64,000 bases of DNA. It comes from Desulfomicrobium baculatum DSM 4028 (GTDB lineage: Bacteria > Desulfobacterota > Desulfovibrionia > Desulfovibrionales > Desulfomicrobiaceae). The DNA is taken from assembly GCF_000023225.1 (NCBI RefSeq), contig NC_013173.1, forward strand, positions 62,001 to 126,000, in the 5' to 3' direction. Shown in pieces: positions 28,600 to 36,329 of the stretch (positions are counted from its first letter, which is position 1; every line of letters starts with the position of its first letter). The position numbers and the translations under genes were made by a program. The notes under the pieces were generated by a model, which saw nothing but the letters and a program-made list of their open reading frames with translations, searched no databases and was not told the origin of the DNA.

Positions 28600-29587
28600 A
28601 AAATTGCAACAAGGCCGATGCCCAGGTAAATCCGCCGCCAAAGGCCGTGAGCAGAACTTTCATTCCGGGCTGGATACGGCCGCTGGCCTCGGCTTCGGTC
28701 AGGGCGATGGGTATGGAGGCTGCCGAAGTGTTGCCGATCCGGTCCACATTGACGTAAATTTTATCCGAGTCCACATTCAATTTTTTGCCTATGGCTTCGA
28801 TGATGCGGATATTGGCCTGATGAGGAATGATGAGGTCGATGTCGTCGGTGGTCAGTCCGTTCCGTTCCAGCAGAGTTCCGGAAATTTCGACCATGCAGCG
28901 CACGGCGTGTTTGAAGACGTCGCGCCCGTTCATCTCGACAAAATATTCCGGTCCGATGGACTGCCCAAGCACCGGCTTGCAGGCCGAACCGCCGCCATGG
29001 ATGGTCAAAAGACCGCCCACGGAGCCGTCGGCCTTGAGCATGGCGTCAACGACCTTGATCCGGCCCGGATTCCCCTGCCCGGTGACGATGGCCGCGCCCG
29101 CCCCGTCTCCGAAGAGCACGCAGGTCGTGCGGTCCTCGAAGTTGAGGCGGGAGGTGGTCACTTCGCTGCCGACGATCAGGATCCTGGCGTCCGGGTACAT
29201 GCAGGCGTAGGCCCTGGCCGTCTCCAGGCAATACAGAAAGCCGGAACAGGCCGCGGCCAGATCAAAGGCCGGCAGGCCTTTGAGACCCAGCATGTCCTGC
29301 AGCAGGCAGGACGTGGTCGGGAGGTTGTAGTCTCCGGAAAAAGTGCCGACAAAAATATGTGTGAGGTCCTGGGCGGTCATTCCCGCATTCTCCAGGGCCT
29401 TGCACGCGGCATGGTAGGCCAGCACGGAGCAGGGTTCGTCTGCCTTGGCGAAATGTCTGGTTGCGATGCCGGTCCGCGTGCGGATCCATTCGTCGGACGT
29501 GTCGACGATATGTTCGAGGTCCGAATTCGTTACAAGTGTCCGGGGCAGGTGCATACCCAGTCCCGAAATGAAGCACGGTGAAGACAT
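28598..29587 (-). CDS. fabH: 3-oxoacyl-ACP synthase III
   Basis: Initiates fatty acid synthesis by condensing acetyl-CoA with malonyl-ACP. The 329-aa protein has the catalytic Cys in DLAAACSGFLY near residue 112, His in PHQANIRIIEA and Asn in VDRIGNTSAASIPIAL. I use ATG 29587 (AGGA upstream), giving MSSPCFISGLGMHLP; the further ATG at 29626 adds 13 residues lacking family similarity. It is 47 nt after plsX. Confidence 0.97.
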   Translation of the reverse strand: MSSPCFISGLGMHLPRTLVTNSDLEHIVDTSDEWIRTRTGIATRHFAKADEPCSVLAYHAACKALENAGMTAQDLTHIFVGTFSGDYNLPTTSCLLQDMLGLKGLPAFDLAAACSGFLYCLETARAYACMYPDARILIVGSEVTTSRLNFEDRTTCVLFGDGAGAAIVTGQGNPGRIKVVDAMLKADGSVGGLLTIHGGGSACKPVLGQSIGPEYFVEMNGRDVFKHAVRCMVEISGTLLERNGLTTDDIDLIIPHQANIRIIEAIGKKLNVDSDKIYVNVDRIGNTSAASIPIALTEAEASGRIQPGMKVLLTAFGGGFTWASALLQF

Positions 29588-29634
29588 GAGAGGATTCCTA
29601 CATTCCCTTGAGGGGCGATGCGTCACGTTGCAAG

Positions 29635-30702
29635 CTAAAGGCCCGCGGCTTCCTGCCTGAGGGCGGAGGCCTTGCCGGTGCGGGAGAAGAGGCTCAGTTC
29701 CGTGTTGGCGTGCAAGCCTTCCACGAGGTAGTCGTTGGCCTTCTTTTCGACGAAAATAGCGGCTTGCTGCAGTGCGGTGGTGATGGCCCGCGCATTGGAT
29801 TTGCCATGGCAGACAATGGCGATGCCGTTCAAGCCAAGAATGGGGGCGCCGCCGTATTCGGCGTAGTCGATTTTCTTGGCGAAACGCTTGAAGGCGGGCA
29901 GGGCGATGAGCGTGCCCAGGCGTGACCAGATGGACTTCTTGAGCTCCGTCTTGAGCATGGACGCCAGGGCCGAACCCAGCCCTTCGCTCAGCTTGAGGGC
30001 CACGTTGCCCACGAAACCGTCGCAGACGATGACGTCGGTTTCGCCGGTGAAGACGTCCCGACCTTCGACGTTACCGATAAAATTGAGAGAGGAGCCTTTG
30101 AGCAGGGTAAAGGCATCCTTGGTCAGGCTGTTGCCCTTGCCTTCTTCTTCTCCAATGCTCAAAATGCCGACTTTCGGGTTGGCGATGCCCAGCACGCAAC
30201 GGGCCAGCACTTCGGCCATGAGGCCGAACTGGACCAGATTGTACGGCTTGCAGTCCGCGTTGGCGCCAACGTCGATGAGCACGATGGGCTTTTTGAGCGT
30301 CGGCATGATGGAGGCCAGCGCCGGTCTGTCCACCCCGCCGATGCGGCCGAGGATGAACATACCGCAGGCCAGGGCCGCTCCGGAGTTGCCGGCCGTGACC
30401 ACGCCGTGCGCCCGGCCTTCGCGCACAAGACGAAAGGCCACCTGCATGGAGCTGTCCTTCTTGCGCCGAAGCACGTCCGAAGGCTTTTCCGCCATGCCGG
30501 CCACCTGGGTGGTGTGAACGATTTCAAAGCGCACGTCCGCGTGGGCGTGCCGCTCCAGCTCCTTGCGGATGGACGGTTCGTCGCCCACAAGGATGAGCCG
30601 GACTCCTGTCTCACGGGCAGCCGCGAGGGAGCCCGGAATATTAATTTCCGGGCCGAAGTCTCCCCCCATGGCGTCCACGGCGAGACAGATGTCTTTAGGC
30701 AT
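29635..30702 (-). CDS. plsX: Phosphate acyltransferase PlsX
   Basis: Makes acyl-phosphate from acyl-ACP for phospholipid synthesis. It is 355 aa long and starts PKDICLAVDAMGGDFGP, the PlsX N-terminus, with later VIVCDGFVGNVALKLSEG and EYGGAPILGLNG. The ATG at 30702 overlaps the rpmF stop (shared ATGCCTAA, 8 nt), so L32 and PlsX translation are coupled. The frame runs further upstream through rpmF, but the extension is not part of the protein. Confidence 0.97.
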   Translation of the reverse strand: MPKDICLAVDAMGGDFGPEINIPGSLAAARETGVRLILVGDEPSIRKELERHAHADVRFEIVHTTQVAGMAEKPSDVLRRKKDSSMQVAFRLVREGRAHGVVTAGNSGAALACGMFILGRIGGVDRPALASIMPTLKKPIVLIDVGANADCKPYNLVQFGLMAEVLARCVLGIANPKVGILSIGEEEGKGNSLTKDAFTLLKGSSLNFIGNVEGRDVFTGETDVIVCDGFVGNVALKLSEGLGSALASMLKTELKKSIWSRLGTLIALPAFKRFAKKIDYAEYGGAPILGLNGIAIVCHGKSNARAITTALQQAAIFVEKKANDYLVEGLHANTELSLFSRTGKASALRQEAAGL

Positions 30703-30874
30703 CTGCAGCCTTGGTGTACTGGCGTCCCTTGTATTTGCCGCAACCGGGGCAGATGCAATGGGACAGGCTGGCTTCACCGCATTCGCAGTACACGACGTTG
30801 GGGATGGCGACATGGTCATGGGAGCGACGCATGTTTCTTCTGGACTTGGATGTTTTCTTCTTAGGCAATGGCAT
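30695..30874 (-). CDS. rpmF: 50S ribosomal protein L32
   Basis: A small (59-aa) large-subunit protein, starting MPLPKKKTSKSRRNMRRSHD, the standard L32 N-terminus. The zinc-binding form is indicated by CEC (C30, C32) and CICPGCG (C40, C42, C45) before GKYKGRQY. It lies in another frame from plsX, overlapping it by 8 nt, and follows yceD by 26 nt. The yceD-rpmF-plsX order is widespread in bacteria. Confidence 0.96.
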   Translation of the reverse strand: MPLPKKKTSKSRRNMRRSHDHVAIPNVVYCECGEASLSHCICPGCGKYKGRQYTKAADA

Positions 30875-30900
30875 GATGGCACCTCTATCTTGAAAGCGAT

Positions 30901-31431
30901 CTAATTGGTTTTGATTTTAAGCCCTTGCAACGCCCTGGCCAAAGGAGATTGGCTGCCGGGATTGTCGCAGGCGCATGATTCCAGGTTCCTGTTTTTTCCG
31001 CACTGCGGGCATAGCCCCAAACACGTATCGGCGCAAAGTATTTTTTCGGGCAGGGCCAGCAGGAATTCTTCCCACAAAAGACCCGCCACGTCCAACTCCC
31101 AGCCGGTGTCGACGTTGCGCAGGTGGCTCGGTTCGTCTTCGAGCAGGTCCACGTCTTCATGGGCTTCATAGGCATCGAAGTCGTGATCGATAACCACTTC
31201 GGCCTCTTCCAGACATCGGTGACACACGGTTTTGACGGTGCCGCCAAGATGGCCCTGAATCAGGTATCCGTCCTGCTGGGGGACGATGTTCAGCTTGGCC
31301 GCGAAGGGCGTGACGATATCCATATCGTACTGGAATTCTTTCCAGAATTCCCGCCAGATATCCTGGTCGTCAAATGAAAATTCCCGACCATGCGCCGGGA
31401 GATTCGTCAGTCCAATCCAATGTTCAACCAT
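30901..31431 (-). CDS. yceD: DUF177/YceD family protein (23S rRNA accumulation factor)
   Basis: A 176-aa DUF177 protein. The family is linked to 23S rRNA accumulation and almost always precedes rpmF, as here. The signature is the central CHRCLEEAEVVID and the acidic EDEPSHL...LDVAGLLWEEFLLALP; the C-terminus has CADTCLGLCPQCG, a Cys-rich ending seen in the family. GAGG precedes ATG 31431. It is the first gene after the strong promoter at 31454-31481. Confidence 0.9.
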   Translation of the reverse strand: MVEHWIGLTNLPAHGREFSFDDQDIWREFWKEFQYDMDIVTPFAAKLNIVPQQDGYLIQGHLGGTVKTVCHRCLEEAEVVIDHDFDAYEAHEDVDLLEDEPSHLRNVDTGWELDVAGLLWEEFLLALPEKILCADTCLGLCPQCGKNRNLESCACDNPGSQSPLARALQGLKIKTN

Positions 31432-31453
31432 GTGTGCACCTCGAAACGGGACG

Positions 31454-31481
31454 TGTATATGGGGATTCTTTTTCCTGTCAA
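31454..31481 (-). promoter_or_regulatory. Near-consensus sigma-70 promoter of the yceD operon
   Basis: On the minus strand TTGACA (31481-31476) and TATACA (31459-31454) are separated by 16 nt. The expected start near 31447 leaves a leader of about 16 nt before yceD. It would drive the 18-gene run down to radC. Confidence 0.75.
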
Positions 31482-31491
31482 GGATTTTTAC

Positions 31492-31520
31492 TTGCCATCC
31501 CCGGCGTCCGGATATATGGG
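31492..31520 (+). promoter_or_regulatory. Possible rpmB promoter
   Basis: TTGCCA (31492-31497) is followed by TATATG (15-nt spacer) or TATGGG (17-nt spacer) within 31513-31520. It is about 105 nt before rpmB and divergent from the yceD promoter. The match is moderate only. Confidence 0.35.
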
Positions 31521-31626
31521 TCCAAATTCCTCTGGCGGCAAATCATGATCATGGCCGGCCGGAACGTCTCGGAGCTGCCAGGCCATGACAGCTTAAGATA
31601 TCAAAGCACTATTTTAGGAGGACGTT

Positions 31627-31827
31627 ATGTCAAAAGTTTGCGATATTTGCGGGAAGGGCCCCCAGGTCGGCAACAATGTCAGCCATGCCAACAATAAGAC
31701 CAAGCGGCGCTTCATGCCCAATCTTCAGTCCGTTCGCGCTCAGCTGAAGTCCGGCGAAGTGAAGCGGATGAAGGTCTGCACCCAGTGCATCCGCTCTGGC
31801 GCTGTGACCAAGCCCGCAGTCAACTAG
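31627..31827 (+). CDS. rpmB: 50S ribosomal protein L28
   Basis: A 66-aa large-subunit protein with the L28 pattern: [30 protein letters not shown], then [10 protein letters not shown]. The two CxxC pairs mark the zinc-binding form. TAGGAGG lies 5 nt before ATG 31627. It is a single gene with its own terminator. Confidence 0.97.
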   Translation: MSKVCDICGKGPQVGNNVSHANNKTKRRFMPNLQSVRAQLKSGEVKRMKVCTQCIRSGAVTKPAVN

Positions 31828-31843
31828 GCTTCCCTCTTTTCCC

Positions 31844-31876
31844 AACAAAAAAGGCGACTCGAAGTCGCCTTTTTTG
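31844..31876. terminator. Bidirectional terminator between rpmB and sodB
   Basis: GGCGACT (31853-31859) pairs with AGTCGCC (31863-31869). A-rich and T-rich flanks (AACAAAAAA and TTTTTTTGTT) extend the stem and provide a T-run in both directions, fitting the converging genes. Confidence 0.92.
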
Positions 31877-31888
31877 TTGCCTGCCGCT

Positions 31889-32485
31889 CTACTTGGCGAG
31901 TTGCTGGTTGACGAACTCCCAGTTGATCAGCTTGCCTAAGAAATCCTGCAGGTAATCGGCCCTCCGATTCTGGTAATCGAGGTAGTAGGCATGCTCCCAG
32001 ACATCTGCGGTGAGCAGGGCCTTGGCCCCGTGCGCCATGGGCGTGTCGGCGTTGCCGGTCTTCATGATCTCGAGCTTTCCGTTTTTTTCCACCAGCCATG
32101 CCCACCCGCTGCCAAACTGGGTCATGCCGGCTTCCTTGAAGGCCTTGGCGAAATTTTCGTAGTTGCCAAATGCCTTGTTGATGCCTTCGGCTACGGCTCC
32201 GGTGGGTGCTCCGCCACCGCCGGCCTTCATGCAACGCCAGTAGAAAGAGTGGTTCCAGACTTGGGCCGCGTTATTGAAAATGCCCGCCTTGGCCGGGTCG
32301 TTCGCCGTGGCCATGACAATTTCCCGCAGCGTCTGTCCTTCGAGATCCGTGCCCGCGATCAGCTTGTTGGTATTGTCGATGTAGAGCTGATGGTGTTTGC
32401 CATGATGAAAGTCCAAGGTCTTGGCGCTGATGCACGGACTCAAAGCGTCCTTGGAGTAGGGAAGATCCGGGAGCACGAAGATCAT
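31889..32485 (-). CDS. sodB: Superoxide dismutase, Fe/Mn family
   Basis: Detoxifies superoxide in the cytoplasm, an oxygen-defence enzyme in an anaerobe. The 198-aa protein has HHGKHHQLYIDNTNKL (first His ligand), NNAAQVWNHSFYW (second His) and DVWEHAYYLDYQNRR (Asp and His ligands). The NNAAQVWNH context and FGSGWAWLV suit the iron form better than manganese, but metal choice is not certain. No signal peptide. AGGAGG precedes the ATG. Confidence 0.95.
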   Translation of the reverse strand: MIFVLPDLPYSKDALSPCISAKTLDFHHGKHHQLYIDNTNKLIAGTDLEGQTLREIVMATANDPAKAGIFNNAAQVWNHSFYWRCMKAGGGGAPTGAVAEGINKAFGNYENFAKAFKEAGMTQFGSGWAWLVEKNGKLEIMKTGNADTPMAHGAKALLTADVWEHAYYLDYQNRRADYLQDFLGKLINWEFVNQQLAK

Positions 32486-32646
32486 ACAAGCCTCCTATTA
32501 ATGTATAGAACGTGATGCCAATTCGGGCGCGATTCCTGCCCCAAAAGCGGGCAGGGCGTGGAAATTGGAAGGTAGTTCAAAGTGAATCAATGAAGGTGAT
32601 CTGTCAACAGGAGCCCGCGAAAATGTGTGCTCACTTTTAGGTGCGG

Positions 32647-33777
32647 TCAGTACAGGACAAACTTGGCCAGACGGCCGTCAAGGCCCCCGTTTTTGAGGGG
32701 TTTTTTCCACTGCGGCTTCAGGCCGATGCATTTGAGCCACGCCCTGTCTCCAAAATAGATGTAGGCCGTGGAACCGGCGCAACGCTGTTTCAGGTGGTCT
32801 CCGAATTTCTTGAACCAGAGCGACATGTCTTCGCTTTTGCCCAGGCGGATACCGTAAGGCGGATTGCAGATGATGGTCGTGCTTGTCATGTCGCTGCGCT
32901 CGAAAAAATCCCTGCGGCCGACGATCACTTCGTCCCCGCCAGGCAGCCTGGACATATTGACCCGCGTCGCTTCCACTGCGACGGCGTCGATGTCGCTCCC
33001 GCGCAGATCGGCCTCAAGTTCCACCGTGGTCTCGGCGGCGAGTTCCAGATCCCATAGCCGGGGGTTGAAATCCGGCAACCGGTTGAAGCCGAATTTGCGG
33101 CGCAGCAGCCCGGCCGGGAGGTTGGTGGCATGCATGAATGCTTCGCACAGGATGGTGCCCGAGCCGCAAAGCGGATCAATGAGCGGCGATTTGCCGTCCC
33201 ATTCGCTCATGCGGATTATCGCCGCCGCCACGGTTTCGTTCATGGGCGCTTCCACGCTCTGCACGCGGTAGCCGCGCCGGTGCATGGACCCGCCGGAGAC
33301 ATCAAGGCTGATCGTGCCTACGTTTTCATGGATGTGCAGGTGCAGCCACAGGTCGGGGTCGCGGGGATCGACGCTGGGCCGGATGCCGGTGTGATCCCGG
33401 AACCAGTCCGCCACGGCGTCTTTGAGCTTCAGGCCCGCGTATTGCGAATGACCGATGGCGCTCTTGGAGACATTGGCGAAGATAGCGAAGGTCTGGTCCG
33501 GACTCAGGAAATCCGACCAGCGCAGCTCCGCGGCTGCGTCGTACAAGGCCTGGTCCGTCGGGCAGGCGAAGCGGGCCAGCGGGGCCAGGACGCGTGAGAT
33601 CAGCCGCGCGCGGTAGACGATGCGGTACAAAACCCGGGCAGTGGCCTTGAAATGCACATAGCGAAAGCCGCACGCGCAGTCGGTGGCCCCGAGTTCCTGC
33701 AGTTCGGTCCGGGCCAGGTCCTCGATGCCGTCCGCCACTTGGGCGGTGTAGGTGTGTTCTTGCTGATAGATATACAT
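32647..33777 (-). CDS. THUMP-domain class I rRNA methyltransferase (RlmL N-terminal-like)
   Basis: A 376-aa RNA methyltransferase. The N-terminal THUMP-like RNA-binding part (about 1-165) is followed by a Rossmann methyltransferase with IDPLCGSGTILCEAF (SAM loop) and the catalytic NPPYG near residue 300. The fold matches the family of 23S rRNA G2445 N2-methyltransferases (first half of E. coli RlmKL), without the RlmK half. The ATG at 33777 directly abuts a terminator-like hairpin and has no visible ribosome site, so its translation start is unusual or the start is misplaced. Confidence 0.85.
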   Translation of the reverse strand: MYIYQQEHTYTAQVADGIEDLARTELQELGATDCACGFRYVHFKATARVLYRIVYRARLISRVLAPLARFACPTDQALYDAAAELRWSDFLSPDQTFAIFANVSKSAIGHSQYAGLKLKDAVADWFRDHTGIRPSVDPRDPDLWLHLHIHENVGTISLDVSGGSMHRRGYRVQSVEAPMNETVAAAIIRMSEWDGKSPLIDPLCGSGTILCEAFMHATNLPAGLLRRKFGFNRLPDFNPRLWDLELAAETTVELEADLRGSDIDAVAVEATRVNMSRLPGGDEVIVGRRDFFERSDMTSTTIICNPPYGIRLGKSEDMSLWFKKFGDHLKQRCAGSTAYIYFGDRAWLKCIGLKPQWKKPLKNGGLDGRLAKFVLY

Positions 33778-33800
33778 GAAAAAGCCCGGTTGCCCGGGCT
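33778..33800 (-). terminator. Terminator-like hairpin touching the rRNA methyltransferase start codon
   Basis: On the minus strand AGCCCGG (33800-33794) pairs with CCGGGCT (33789-33783) around GCAA, then TTTT-C runs straight into the ATG (33777). It sits 5 nt past the gltX stop. It may terminate gltX mRNA or control the next gene. Confidence 0.6.
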
Positions 33801-33805
33801 GTGCG

Positions 33806-35200
33806 CTAAAGGGTCAGGGCCTTGCGGAAGCGCGCCAGGGTGCGGTCGCGTCCGAGAACTTCCATGGTTTCAAAGAGGCCGGGGCTCATGGTCGTGCCGG
33901 TGATGGCCACGCGGATGGGCTGGGCCAGAGCCTTGAACTTGAGGCCGGTTTCTTCCAGATAGGCGGTGACCATCTCTTCGAGGCTCTGGTGGTCAAAAGC
34001 CGGCAGGGCTTCCATGCGCTCGGCCAGGACGTTAAGATGCTCCCTGGTTTCCGGGGTGAGAAATTTGGTCACCGCCGCCTCGGCATAGGGCAGACTCTCG
34101 GCGTCGTGCAGGAAGAAGGTCGCCTGTTCGGCCATTTCCTTGAGGGTCTTGGCCCGTGGCTGGAAAAGGGGCACGATGGCCTCGAGGTAGTCCCGCGCCG
34201 GTTCAAAGTCCGTGTTTTGGCGGATCATTTCGTCCAGCAGGTTTGCCAGCCTTGGCACATCGCCGATCTTGATGAAGTGGCTGTTGGTCCAGTTGAGCTT
34301 GTCCATGTCGAAGACCGAGGCAGATTTGCCAAGGCCCCCAAGGGAGAATTTCTCCAGCAGTTCGGCCATGGTGAAGAGCTCGTCGTCGCCGTGAGACCAG
34401 CCCAGGCGCACCAGATAGCTGAGCATGGCCTCGGGCAGGTAGCCGAGGTCCTTGTACATCATGACCGAGGTCGCGCCGTGGCGCTTGCTCATTTTTTTCT
34501 TGTCGGACCCAAGGATCATGGGCACGTGGCCGAACGTGGGCAGGGGAAATCCCAGCGCCTCGTAGATGAGGATCTGTTTGGGCGTGTTGTTCTGGTGGTC
34601 GTCGCCGCGCAGGACGTGGGTCACGCCCATTTCCGCGTCGTCCACGACCACGGCCATCTGGTAGATGGCGGAGCCGTCGGCCCGGCGGATGACGAAATCA
34701 TCCATTTCCTGCACATCCCAGGAGATGGGGCCCTTGATGGCGTCGTCGAAAACCACCTTGCCCGTGAGCGGAGTCTTGAAACGGACCACCCGTCCCGGGC
34801 CGGGTCCAAGGCCCAGTTCCCGGCATTTGCCGTTGTACTTGGGCTTGAGGCCCGCTGCGCGGGCGGTCTCGCGCATGGCTTCCACTTCCTCCGACGTGCA
34901 GGAGCAGTAGTAGGCTTTGCCCGTTTCCACGAGCTTGTCCACGTAGCTGTTGTAGAGGTCGCCGCGCTCGCTCTGGAAATAGGGACCTTCGTCGAAATCC
35001 AGGCCCAGCCAGTGCATGGCGTCGATGATGGCGTCGGTCATTTCCTGGGTCGAGCGGGCCTGGTCCGTGTCCTCGATGCGCAGGATGAACTTGCCGCCGT
35101 TCTGGCGGGCGTAAAGATAGTTGAAAAGCGCCGTGCGGGCGCCTCCGATATGCAGATACCCAGTGGGGCTGGGGGGGAAACGGGTCACTATTGGGGTCAT
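33806..35200 (-). CDS. gltX: Glutamyl-tRNA synthetase
   Basis: Class I synthetase charging tRNA-Glu (and possibly tRNA-Gln if GatCAB is present). It is 464 aa with RFPPSPTGYLHIGGARTAL at the N-terminus (HIGH variant HIGG) and the KMSKS equivalent KKKMSKRHGAT near residue 237. A cysteine-bearing insertion (YYCSCTSEEVEAM) is present, common in GltX. The gene lies between the NifU-like gene and the rRNA methyltransferase. Confidence 0.97.
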   Translation of the reverse strand: MTPIVTRFPPSPTGYLHIGGARTALFNYLYARQNGGKFILRIEDTDQARSTQEMTDAIIDAMHWLGLDFDEGPYFQSERGDLYNSYVDKLVETGKAYYCSCTSEEVEAMRETARAAGLKPKYNGKCRELGLGPGPGRVVRFKTPLTGKVVFDDAIKGPISWDVQEMDDFVIRRADGSAIYQMAVVVDDAEMGVTHVLRGDDHQNNTPKQILIYEALGFPLPTFGHVPMILGSDKKKMSKRHGATSVMMYKDLGYLPEAMLSYLVRLGWSHGDDELFTMAELLEKFSLGGLGKSASVFDMDKLNWTNSHFIKIGDVPRLANLLDEMIRQNTDFEPARDYLEAIVPLFQPRAKTLKEMAEQATFFLHDAESLPYAEAAVTKFLTPETREHLNVLAERMEALPAFDHQSLEEMVTAYLEETGLKFKALAQPIRVAITGTTMSPGLFETMEVLGRDRTLARFRKALTL

Positions 35201-35331
35201 GTTGCTCTTCCAAAAAGTCGGCGCATTGCGCCGGCTGGTTCCGCATCCGGGGTTGCTCGGCCTGCCGGCGCGGGATGAGTGTTGCGATGAAAATATGCGG
35301 CCGCTCGTTCAGGCCGGGCTGCGTGGTCCGG

Positions 35332-35553
35332 CTAGACGGCTTCGACGGCCTTGATGCCGGGGACCATCTTCTTGACGGCGCGTTCGATGCTGCTCTTGAG
35401 CGTCATCTGTGCCATGGGGCAGCCTTTGCAGGCTCCGGACATGCGCACCTGCACGATGCCGCTGGGCAGGATGTTCACCAGTTCGACGTAGCCGCCGTCA
35501 GCTTGCAGAATGGGGCGCACGGTATCAAGCGCCTTTTCGACCTGTTCTCGCAT
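35332..35553 (-). CDS. NifU-like C-terminal domain protein (Fe-S scaffold)
   Basis: A 73-aa stand-alone NifU C-terminal/Nfu domain. The cluster-binding C42-x2-C45 is in GACKGCPMAQMTL, preceded by RPILQADGGYVELV, both diagnostic. It would carry or deliver a 4Fe-4S cluster. It lies 48 nt downstream of the FTR catalytic gene, an Fe-S enzyme it could plausibly serve. Confidence 0.92.
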   Translation of the reverse strand: MREQVEKALDTVRPILQADGGYVELVNILPSGIVQVRMSGACKGCPMAQMTLKSSIERAVKKMVPGIKAVEAV

Positions 35554-35601
35554 GGCTTGCTCCGGGGCCGGCGCGTCGGAAACAGCGCCGGCGGATTTCG
35601 A

Positions 35602-35955
35602 TCATTCTTCGAAAAGAAGGCCCGCCATCAGCTTTTCAGGATCGCGTCGTTCGGGGACGGTTTCCTGGGGGATGCTGCCGTCATTCCATTCTTTGGATAC
35701 GTAGAGACCGCAGTAGCAGGCTCCGAATTCGGCCACGTCGGGATCGCGGTAGACGCAGGGGCAGAAAATGTCCTTGTCCAGGTCTCGGTTGCCCGAGGCC
35801 AGGCGGCACGGGCAGGCCATGTAGCCGTAACGCTCGCGGTTGATGAGCAGGCTCTCCATGAGGTCAAGCACGAATGCCTTGTCCTTGTTGAAGAAATAGC
35901 CCTTGGCTTCCTGCAGGGGGCGCAGCTTTTCGTAAAGTTCTTCGGGAGTCATCAT
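35602..35955 (-). CDS. Ferredoxin-thioredoxin reductase catalytic subunit homologue
   Basis: A 117-aa Fe-S disulfide reductase. Three Cys pairs are visible: C48-P-C50-R, C65-P-C67 and C80-Y-C82-G, the FTR catalytic pattern (4Fe-4S cluster plus redox disulfide). Spacing between pairs differs from my memory of the cyanobacterial enzyme. No variable subunit gene is adjacent. It shares ATGA with the glutaredoxin stop (4-nt overlap), so the glutaredoxin is a likely substrate: ferredoxin electrons to FTR to glutaredoxin. Confidence 0.9.
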   Translation of the reverse strand: MMTPEELYEKLRPLQEAKGYFFNKDKAFVLDLMESLLINRERYGYMACPCRLASGNRDLDKDIFCPCVYRDPDVAEFGACYCGLYVSKEWNDGSIPQETVPERRDPEKLMAGLLFEE

Positions 35956-36206
35956 CTCTCCAGGGCTTCTTTGATCTGATCCTGCTTGAAGCCGACGATG
36001 GCTTCCTCGTCCACGAGCAGGGTCGGGAAGGACAGCTTGGGATTGATCTTCTTGATGGCCTCGATGATCTGCTTGCGTTCGTCGCCTTCGAGCTTGTCGA
36101 CAAAGACGCAGTCATATTTGGCGCCGCAGTCGTCGAGATACTCTTTGGTTTTTTTGCAATGGATACAGGTGCTTAATGCGTAGAGTGTGATGGCTTTGTC
36201 AGGCAT
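35952..36206 (-). CDS. Glutaredoxin family protein
   Basis: An 84-aa thioredoxin-fold protein with active site C14-I-H-C17 near the N-terminus, SFPTLLVDEEAIVGFK (cis-Pro and glutathione-type loop) and a closing helix. The CIHC site is not the common CPYC. It is translationally coupled to the FTR subunit gene, suggesting it is reduced by ferredoxin rather than by glutathione. GGAGG precedes the ATG. Confidence 0.9.
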   Translation of the reverse strand: MPDKAITLYALSTCIHCKKTKEYLDDCGAKYDCVFVDKLEGDERKQIIEAIKKINPKLSFPTLLVDEEAIVGFKQDQIKEALER

Positions 36207-36329
36207 GGATCCTCCTTGCTATGTCGTGGGCGTTGCGATAGCCCTTGGCCGTCTCTTTGATTGGGATGCTATAAAGATTAATCGCCCCGCCGTCCACGCC
36301 GGGATGGGGCATATCGCCGGAGAACAACC

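Noticed and set aside
32535-32555. CCTGCCC/GGGCAGG hairpin about 50 nt before sodB
   Set aside because: Short, no T-run, and no recognised regulator site; a function cannot be supported beyond the pairing itself.
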